Origin: Candidatus Woesearchaeota archaeon CG10_big_fil_rev_8_21_14_0_10_36_11 | GTDB taxonomy: Archaea; Nanobdellota; Nanobdellia; Woesearchaeales; GW2011-AR9 | Length of the DNA stretch: 5,775 bases | Assembly: GCA_002762845.1 (NCBI GenBank) | Contig: PCYB01000023.1 | Location: forward strand, 1-5,775 | Direction of reading: 5' to 3' | Part shown: positions 1 through 3,784 of the stretch, piece by piece | Numbering within the stretch: position 1 is the stretch's first letter | Layout of the letters: every line of letters begins with the position of its first letter | The notes under the pieces: model-generated | What the model saw: the letters and a program-made list of their open reading frames with translations, nothing else | The model's database searches: none | Told to the model about the DNA's origin: nothing | Program-made: the position numbers and the translations under genes

Positions 1-93
1 AATTAATTCCCTTTCTTTTTTAGATATCATTCCAAATAGAAAGATGTCCTAGTACTTATAATTTACTTTTGTCGGAGACTAACAAAGAGCAAA

Positions 94-103
94 TCTTAAA
101 AAA
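94..103 (+). promoter_or_regulatory. Putative TATA box for the GHKL-truD unit
   Basis: The string TCTTAAAAAA is centred about 26 bases before the ATG at 125. That is the archaeal box A distance for a transcript starting at or very near the start codon. No Shine-Dalgarno-like purine run lies just before that ATG, which fits a leaderless mRNA. A second AT-rich candidate, CTTATAATTT at 55-64, would give a leader of roughly 40 bases. The rest of 1-124 shows no supported gene. Confidence 0.4.
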
Positions 104-124
104 CAAGCTCAATTAAACAATATT

Positions 125-649
125 ATGACACTTAACTTTACTGAAACCCTTCCAGACGCATTACGATCAATTAGGCATACGGGAGAATATTATGAATTTA
201 TTGTACACGAAAAAGAGATGCCATTACAAGACCCTATGCTTAACATGATGATTACCCAATATGGAAATTCTAAATGGAATGTTGTTGATCTTCTAAATGC
301 ACAGTATAGTACAGTATTACCAGAAAAGTTTGACTTGTACAATTGGCTCCATTATAATGATAATGATGAAGTGGCATATTTCTTGAATGAAGTTGGATCA
401 AACACACTTACTCATTCAGAATTTAAAGCGCCACATGCGTTCAGGATATGGTTAGGTACAAACGGTTTTATTATAGGTGTTCAACAAAATGGAAAAGGCT
501 TTAATGCAAAAGAGGTTGATGAAAAACAAATCAAAAGTAATGAAGGTGCTGCGTTTACATTCTTTAGAAATTGTAGAAGTACTATCTTCTTTGATAATGT
601 ACAGGAAACAAGAATAGTGTTCATGGAGTATAGATTTTACAATGTATAA
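125..649 (+). CDS. Small GHKL/HATPase-like ATP-binding domain protein
   Basis: This 174-residue protein has no signal peptide or membrane segment. Its C-terminal half resembles the GHKL (histidine-kinase-like) ATPase fold. An N-box-like stretch, LNEVGSNTLTHS, spans about residues 87-98 with E89 and N93 in the expected Glu/Asn spacing. Next comes a beta strand and a G1-like motif, QNGKGF, at 121-126. A G2-like glycine/alanine segment with a following helix, NEGAAFTFFRNC, lies at 139-150, and a final strand at about 162-171. The G1 aspartate that normally contacts adenine (DxGxG) is Q121 here, so nucleotide binding may be altered or lost. The N-terminal 80 residues are unrecognised; there is no phospho-acceptor histidine domain, so this is not a complete sensor kinase. 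Stand-alone GHKL domains of this size are often anti-sigma-like or accessory ATPases, but no partner is visible. The gene overlaps truD by 8 bases, so the two are probably co-transcribed and translationally coupled. Family assignment is by motif only. Confidence 0.6.
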   Translation: MTLNFTETLPDALRSIRHTGEYYEFIVHEKEMPLQDPMLNMMITQYGNSKWNVVDLLNAQYSTVLPEKFDLYNWLHYNDNDEVAYFLNEVGSNTLTHSEFKAPHAFRIWLGTNGFIIGVQQNGKGFNAKEVDEKQIKSNEGAAFTFFRNCRSTIFFDNVQETRIVFMEYRFYNV

Positions 650-1652
650 ACTAAAACTGCTTCCAGAGGATTTCATAGTGCGAGAAATAAGTACTATTGC
701 AATCAATAAAAATGGACGATACGCATACGTGAAAATAACTAAAAGAGATCGTAACACCATTGATGTTCTGAAAGAATTGGCTAAACAATTGAAGATTAAA
801 GAGAATACTATTGGATTTGCTGGAAGTAAAGACAAACATGCAATAACAGAACAACTTTTTTCAATTCTTAATGTACGTAAAGAAAGGTTGAAAGATGTTG
901 TAATCAATAATGTGACAATTGAATGTGTTGGGTGGGGCAATGTTCCCATTTCGTTAGGTGATCTTAAAAGAAATGAATTTGAAATAGTTGTACGAAATAT
1001 CGATATTGTCCCTTCTGAAAAAATATCGCTTGTAGAAAATTATTTTGATGAACAAAGATTTTCAAAGAATAATGCGATGATTGGCAAACATTTGATCAAA
1101 AAAGAATTTTCAGACGCTGTAAAACTCATTGATCATAAAGAAGTAATGGAACACGTTCCTAAAACAGATTTTATTGGAGCACTAAAGGAATTACCCTTAC
1201 GAATGTTAAGAATGTATATTAACGCGTATCAGAGTTATGTGTGGAATGAAACAGTAAGAACATTTTTAGAAAAAAAATGTGTTGTTACACGAAAAGTTCC
1301 TTATTCTTTAGGTGAGTTTGTCTTTGTAGAAGATAATGAAAAATTGGTGGAAACAGAAGTCCCACTCGTTGGTTTTGGGAGTGACGACCTTGAAACTGAA
1401 GATGTACGTTCACTAATTTGTATCATAATGCAAAAAGAGGAGATAACATACAACGATTTTATTATCAAACAAGTACCCGAATTAACACTTGAAGGAGAAT
1501 TGCGGAATGTTTTTGTTAAAGTAGAGAATCTTGTTTTTGGTATAATGGAAAAAGATGAGTTGAACCCAGGTAAGAATAAAGTTACCGTTTCATTCTCATT
1601 ACCAAAAGGAAGTTATGCAACAATGGTAATTCGTAAATTATTTTACCAATAA
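642..1652 (+). CDS. truD: tRNA pseudouridine(13) synthase TruD (Pus7 family)
   Basis: The 336-residue product isomerises uridine to pseudouridine in RNA, classically U13 of tRNA. The N-terminus (LPEDFIVREIS, about 7-17) is typical of the family. The catalytic motif GFAGSKDKHA spans 58-67, with D64 as the expected nucleophile. NYFDEQRFS (133-141) is the family's NxFxxQRF motif, and NAYQSYVWN (194-202) matches the archaeal/eukaryotic form. The C-terminal FSLPKGSYATMVIRKL (318-333) is a strong signature. Length is close to bacterial TruD and shorter than many archaeal and eukaryotic homologues, so the TRUD insertion domain (about 150-280) is compact. The glycines flanking the QRF motif in many homologues are D136 and S141. 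The ATG at 642 is supported by the N-terminal motif. It lies inside the upstream gene's last codons, with GGAG at 625-628 as a distant possible ribosome site. All core motifs are present, so the enzyme is probably active. Archaeal relatives can also modify other uridines, such as U35. Confidence 0.95.
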   Translation: MYKLKLLPEDFIVREISTIAINKNGRYAYVKITKRDRNTIDVLKELAKQLKIKENTIGFAGSKDKHAITEQLFSILNVRKERLKDVVINNVTIECVGWGNVPISLGDLKRNEFEIVVRNIDIVPSEKISLVENYFDEQRFSKNNAMIGKHLIKKEFSDAVKLIDHKEVMEHVPKTDFIGALKELPLRMLRMYINAYQSYVWNETVRTFLEKKCVVTRKVPYSLGEFVFVEDNEKLVETEVPLVGFGSDDLETEDVRSLICIIMQKEEITYNDFIIKQVPELTLEGELRNVFVKVENLVFGIMEKDELNPGKNKVTVSFSLPKGSYATMVIRKLFYQ

Positions 1653-1653
1653 T

Positions 1654-1662
1654 CTTTTAAAA
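1654..1662 (+). promoter_or_regulatory. Putative TATA box for tRNA-Val
   Basis: CTTTTAAAA is centred about 29 bases before the first base of the tRNA and starts two bases after the truD stop codon. This spacing fits independent transcription of the tRNA from its own archaeal promoter. The T-run in the same stretch could also serve as a weak terminator for truD. Confidence 0.45.
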
Positions 1663-1686
1663 CAATTGACAATTAATGAACGTATT

Positions 1687-1776
1687 GGGCTTGTAGTCTA
1701 GTAGCTATGACGTCCGCCTGACTATCCAATTGGATTAGAACGCGGGAGGTCCCCGGTGCAAGTCCGGGCAGGCCCA
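1687..1776 (+). tRNA. tRNA-Val(GAC), intron-containing
   Basis: The cloverleaf is complete. Acceptor 1687-1693 pairs with 1769-1775 (one G-U), with A1776 as discriminator. The D stem is 1696-1698/1709-1711. The anticodon stem is 1713-1717/1742-1746, closed by one U-G pair. The variable loop is five bases (1747-1751). The T stem is 1752-1756/1764-1768. CCA is not encoded. The anticodon GAC at 1720-1722 follows U33 and reads valine codons GUC/GUU. The body resembles known archaeal tRNA-Val(GAC) (GTCTAG...TATGAC D arm, GGG...CCCA ends). The 24 bases between the anticodon-stem arms exceed a 7-base loop by 17, which is an intron. Oddities: the T loop reads TGCAAGT, with G where U/pseudouridine 55 is nearly universal. 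The D loop has only one G at the 18-19 position (A-G or G-C, depending on alignment). Base 37 is U if splicing is canonical. U13 and U22 are opposed, so a TruD-type target base is present. Confidence 0.9.
1724..1740 (+). other. tRNA intron (17 bases) with bulge-helix-bulge motif
   Basis: The pre-tRNA folds into a textbook archaeal BHB. The outer helix is the anticodon stem. A 3-base bulge on the 3' side is AAC (1739-1741). A 4-bp central helix pairs CUGA (1718-1721) with UUAG (1735-1738). A 3-base bulge on the 5' side is CUA (1722-1724). The inner helix pairs UCC (1725-1727) with GGA (1732-1734), capped by the loop AAUU. Splicing endonuclease cuts after the second base of each bulge, which removes 1724-1740, the canonical 37/38 position. 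The mature loop would be CUGACUC. Cutting one base earlier at both sites would give A37 instead. Confidence 0.8.
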
Positions 1777-1793
1777 TTGTATATATTTTAAAA

Positions 1794-2657
1794 TTATGAC
1801 CTTGGCTTCTCAAATGTATTTGGAAATAGGACTGGAAAACAAAATGCCTGAAGTAAATGCCACATACTAACATATTCTTTAACATTTTGATAATTGCCGC
1901 CAAAGATATTTGCTTTCATACTATGAACAATATCTGACGCTGTTTCTCCTTCAACACTTGTAATCAATCTTGCGGTACCTATGGCTCTTAAAAGCCGACT
2001 ATTACGCGCATGTAAATCCGTATCAGCAACAACAGGAACATTAAATCCTTCCTCTTTTAATCTTGCTGAAAATTCATCTGCTCTCTTATTAACATCATAG
2101 TACAGTGTTTTATGACCAACCCCCTTGAGGACAGTCTGCAAAACTCTTCTCATCCATGGTTTACAATATCCATTCCATTCAAGAGTTATGTGTCCAGAAT
2201 ATTCTTTGCACAATTTTTCTAAATCATATTCCATCTCTAACGAAATGTGGCCAGCGGTTTTTGTTTTATGATTATCAACAAACGGATGATCTAATACAAC
2301 TAACGCATCATGCTTTAATGCGTTATCAATGACGTATCGCATCTCTGATTGAAGATTTGCTTTGTCAACCGAATATCCAACAGTAATTAAATGAAATCCT
2401 TCTTTGGTATTATACTCCCGCCCATTTAGCAAAACAATACCATTAGGCAAAATAATACCAGAACCATCAACAACTATAGCAGAATAATTTTTTTGAACTT
2501 GCTTAACAACAGATGGGAATAAAGTAGAATCTAATGTTTCTAAAGATGCAATATCAATCCCTGTTCTTTTCATTGCACTTATTACTTCAAGAATGGTGTT
2601 ATTTCCTAAAAAAGGATGGACATGAATTTCAATGTTAGCATCTGTTTTTGTGTACAT
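1794..2657 (-). CDS. PHP-domain metal-dependent phosphoesterase-like protein
   Basis: The 287-residue protein is read as a PHP-domain fold (polymerase and histidinol phosphatase type). PHP enzymes usually hydrolyse phosphate esters with two or three metal ions held by scattered His, Asp and Glu residues. Visible motifs are EIHVHPF (10-16, the HxH motif, H12 and H14); NGREYNT (78-84, E81 as the GxE-type ligand); VLDHPF (121-126, H124); LEWNG (159-163); and VVADTDLHA (209-217, D214 and H216 as the closing DxH). The usual second motif TDH after the first helix is absent; the equivalent stretch, about 33-43, reads GIDIASLETLD. The metal site may therefore be incomplete or use other ligands. There is no signal peptide or convincing membrane span. 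Substrate is unknown; no adjacent histidine-synthesis or DNA polymerase gene helps. The ATG at 2657 is favoured because a TATA-like box sits about 27 bases upstream, giving a leaderless mRNA. The gene ends 17 bases from the convergent tRNA. Confidence 0.75.
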   Translation of the reverse strand: MYTKTDANIEIHVHPFLGNNTILEVISAMKRTGIDIASLETLDSTLFPSVVKQVQKNYSAIVVDGSGIILPNGIVLLNGREYNTKEGFHLITVGYSVDKANLQSEMRYVIDNALKHDALVVLDHPFVDNHKTKTAGHISLEMEYDLEKLCKEYSGHITLEWNGYCKPWMRRVLQTVLKGVGHKTLYYDVNKRADEFSARLKEEGFNVPVVADTDLHARNSRLLRAIGTARLITSVEGETASDIVHSMKANIFGGNYQNVKEYVSMWHLLQAFCFPVLFPNTFEKPRS

Positions 2658-2678
2658 ATTATTTAAGTTGAATGTTCA

Positions 2679-2688
2679 ATTTAAATAA
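2679..2688 (-). promoter_or_regulatory. Putative TATA box for the PHP gene
   Basis: On the minus strand the string TTATTTAAAT is centred about 27 bases before the ATG at 2657. This predicts transcription starting at or next to the start codon, so a leaderless mRNA. Confidence 0.5.
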
Positions 2689-2734
2689 CTTTCTAATATA
2701 ACTACTAAATAGTTAAGAAATAAGCACATAAAAC

Positions 2735-2742
2735 ATATAAAT
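2735..2742 (+). promoter_or_regulatory. Putative TATA box for the PH-domain membrane protein
   Basis: ATATAAAT is centred about 27 bases before the ATG at 2765, matching the archaeal box A position for a leaderless transcript. It lies about 55 bases from the opposing minus-strand box, so the 107-base region 2658-2764 is a compact divergent promoter. No other clear structure is seen there. Confidence 0.55.
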
Positions 2743-2764
2743 CATAACATTATTCTTTTTCTCA

Positions 2765-3223
2765 ATGGAACTACAACAAGAGAAACCACTCTATACATTA
2801 TATCAAAATAAGACCAGGACAATCGTGCCTAAATTTATGTCATTCATCATCTTAGGAATAGTTTTTTATATAGGTATTCTCTTGAACATTGCATTACTTA
2901 ATCTTACAGGAAGTGAAGAAACACTGATAAAAACAATTGCGTTCATCTTCATTTTATTAATAATAACTGTTGGCGCATATATTACATTTCACAGAGCACA
3001 CTTGCCATACATATTTTATCATAACAGAATACTATTCAACAATAAAGAAACTTTTTATACAAATATCTCACATGTTAGTACAAAGAAAGACATTTTTGAC
3101 AAGATATTTAAGACATATTCACTTGATGTAAGTCATCATATGTACATTCGTCATGTTCCTCAAAGCATAAACATACAATCATATGTAGATCAGCTCGTTT
3201 CGTATTCTAAAAGTAAACAATAA
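2765..3223 (+). CDS. Two-helix membrane protein with bacterial-PH-like (YdbT/DUF304-type) domain
   Basis: The 152-residue protein has two hydrophobic helices, about residues 24-46 and 54-76, joined by a short loop (TGSEET). The likely topology is a helical hairpin with both ends on the same side, probably cytoplasmic given the Lys/Arg-containing N-terminal tail. The C-terminal part, about 80-147, matches the pattern of bacterial PH domains that follow paired helices. It has a strand after the membrane (LPYIFYHNRILFNN), an ISHVSTKKDIFDKIF segment (101-115) like the family's conserved xI..V...qs...rlf stretch, a short strand (SLDV), and a closing amphipathic helix beginning IRHVPQSINIQSYVDQL (128-144). 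Known relatives are membrane-associated proteins of unclear biochemical role. The ATG at 2765 is the only good start and lies the right distance from a TATA-like box. It is transcribed alone; the next plus-strand gene begins 225 bases later. Fold assignment is by pattern, moderately sure. Confidence 0.6.
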   Translation: MELQQEKPLYTLYQNKTRTIVPKFMSFIILGIVFYIGILLNIALLNLTGSEETLIKTIAFIFILLIITVGAYITFHRAHLPYIFYHNRILFNNKETFYTNISHVSTKKDIFDKIFKTYSLDVSHHMYIRHVPQSINIQSYVDQLVSYSKSKQ

Positions 3224-3225
3224 TG

Positions 3226-3239
3226 AAAAAAAAGAAAAA
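3226..3239 (-). terminator. U-run terminator of the candidate small RNA
   Basis: On the minus strand this reads five T, C, then eight T, directly after the GC-rich stem. Archaeal RNA polymerase terminates at U-runs, with or without a hairpin. The tract starts two bases after the stop codon of the opposing membrane-protein gene. Confidence 0.45.
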
Positions 3240-3320
3240 GGGGGCCCCCGGAAGAGGGGGTGAGGGTGGTAGAATTCCGTGGGAGCCCCTTGAACGTGAG
3301 ATGTAATCTCTTATTCTTAT
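3226..3320 (-). ncRNA. Candidate structured small RNA, GC-rich
   Basis: This GC-rich island stands out in an AT-rich intergenic region. Read on the minus strand, a TATA-like box (ATTTATATA, 3342-3350) predicts a start near 3320. A perfect 5-bp hairpin follows (3306-3310 with 3298-3302, triloop). Then comes a long imperfect stem. 3286-3291 pairs with 3238-3243 (AAGGGG/CCCCUU). After a C-C mismatch, 3281-3284 pairs with 3245-3248, including one U-G. After a bulged A, 3275-3279 pairs with 3249-3253 (CGGAA/UUCCG). The apical loop is about 21 bases and C-rich. The RNA would end in a U-run. The U-G pair and the terminal U-run favour the minus strand, but the plus strand folds similarly. A shorter competing hairpin pairs 3245-3249 with 3256-3260. 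It does not match any RNA family I recognise (tRNA, SRP, RNase P, C/D box). No encoded protein is plausible here. Confidence 0.4.
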
Positions 3321-3341
3321 TTGTAGGTAAAGCATAACTAG

Positions 3342-3350
3342 TATATAAAT
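3342..3350. promoter_or_regulatory. Strong TATA-like box, usable in both directions
   Basis: TATATAAAT is the best box A match in the window. On the minus strand (ATTTATATA) it would start a transcript near 3320, covering the GC-rich element. On the plus strand it would start near 3372 and give the cysteine-rich gene a leader of about 77 bases. TATA elements are nearly symmetric, so direction cannot be decided from sequence alone. Confidence 0.45.
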
Positions 3351-3419
3351 GTTACTAATCTGTATACTGGTTGTTTGAAAACACACATTACAACAATAAT
3401 GTATCAAGAAAAACAAATG

Positions 3420-3428
3420 TTTTAATTA
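3420..3428 (+). promoter_or_regulatory. Putative TATA box for the cysteine-rich protein
   Basis: TTTTAATTA is centred about 25 bases before the ATG at 3449, which fits a leaderless transcript. It competes with the stronger box at 3342-3350. Confidence 0.4.
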
Positions 3429-3433
3429 TGTAA

Positions 3434-3461
3434 AAATAGTAGTCTGCTATGTCTACTATTT
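3434..3461. repeat. Perfect 9-bp inverted repeat over a start codon (possible operator)
   Basis: AAATAGTAG (3434-3442) is the exact reverse complement of CTACTATTT (3453-3461), with a 10-base spacer holding the ATG at 3449-3451. Arm centres are about 19 bases apart, near two helical turns, as for a dimeric DNA-binding repressor. If the gene is leaderless, the transcription start falls inside the palindrome, so this would be an operator at the promoter. If transcription starts upstream at 3372, the same sequence forms an RNA hairpin presenting the start codon in its loop. Confidence 0.5.
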
Positions 3462-3784
3462 GTAACGGCCCAAAAGTAAAATATTGTAGAAGTGCATGTT
3501 GTTATATTCTAAAAAAACCTTTAGAACTTGGAGAAGTTGAAAAAGTTGGTCTGGAAAATGTGGTTTCAAAAAATGGAGAATACTTTCTCAGAAACAAAGA
3601 AACGGATGGACAACAAGGGCTTGGTGTATGTGTGTTTTTAGATGAAGAAGCCCGTATGTGTATAATACCACTTAGGATGCCTATGTGGTGTCAATTATAT
3701 ACCTGTGCTGGACACCGTGAGATGAATAATTTCTGGCAAGAAGTATATTTTGATAGGAAAAAAAGAGGAATTAAGAATCTTTAA
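3449..3784 (+). CDS. YkgJ-like zinc/iron-chelating cysteine-cluster protein
   Basis: This 111-residue soluble protein has the cysteine pattern of the YkgJ/CxxCxxCC putative metal-chelating family. C13, C17 and C18 form the N-terminal cluster (YCRSACC), with an extra C5. GVCVFLDE (59-66) carries C61, C71 follows in ARMCIIP, and LRMPMWCQLYTC (75-86) carries C81 and C86 in the place of the family's RPxxCRxYxC ending. These residues are expected to bind zinc or an iron-sulfur cluster; the biochemical role of the family is not settled. The ATG at 3449 is the only possible start in this frame because a stop codon lies at 3440-3442. That places C5 in the protein with certainty. The gene ends tail-to-tail with the helicase gene, overlapping it by 14 bases. 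The inverted repeat over its start suggests specific regulation, perhaps metal- or redox-responsive (inference). Confidence 0.75.
   Translation: MSTICNGPKVKYCRSACCYILKKPLELGEVEKVGLENVVSKNGEYFLRNKETDGQQGLGVCVFLDEEARMCIIPLRMPMWCQLYTCAGHREMNNFWQEVYFDRKKRGIKNL
3758..3764 (-). terminator. Possible T-tract terminator for the helicase gene
   Basis: On the minus strand, seven T lie 7 bases past the helicase stop codon, within the pyrimidine-rich CCTCTTTTTTTCC. This would terminate helicase transcription inside the 3' end of the opposing cysteine-rich gene. Confidence 0.3.

Noticed and set aside
2..52. An open plus-strand frame from the window edge to a TAG at 50-52, possibly the C-terminus of an upstream gene.
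   Set aside because: Only 16 codons with no recognisable motif; it cannot be told from chance.
452..949. A 165-codon minus-strand open frame across the GHKL and truD genes.
   Set aside because: It lies antisense to two genes with clear family motifs, and its product looks like a low-complexity shadow.
1732..1746. An alternative tRNA reading in which the anticodon lies in the 3' part of the long loop (TTAGAAC).
   Set aside because: This would put AGA at the anticodon position with no matching BHB. The GAC reading gives a complete BHB and a tRNA body like archaeal tRNA-Val.
3240..3283. G-runs on the plus strand suggesting a G-quadruplex.
   Set aside because: There are four runs of at least three G, but two linkers exceed 10 bases and C-runs are available to pair with them, so a stem is the more economical structure.
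3264..3285. The stretch GGTGGTAGAATTCC resembles a bacterial 16S rRNA segment.
   Set aside because: The match is short, the flanks do not continue it, and the archaeal version of that rRNA region differs. Most likely coincidence.
3385..3402. A 6-bp inverted repeat, ACATTA/TAATGT, with a 6-base spacer.
   Set aside because: It is short and AT-rich, so expected by chance in this composition; no supporting context.
3207..3416. A 69-codon minus-strand frame through the GC-rich element.
   Set aside because: The product includes proline/glycine and polyphenylalanine runs translated from the GC-rich island and the T-tract; there is no domain or start signal.
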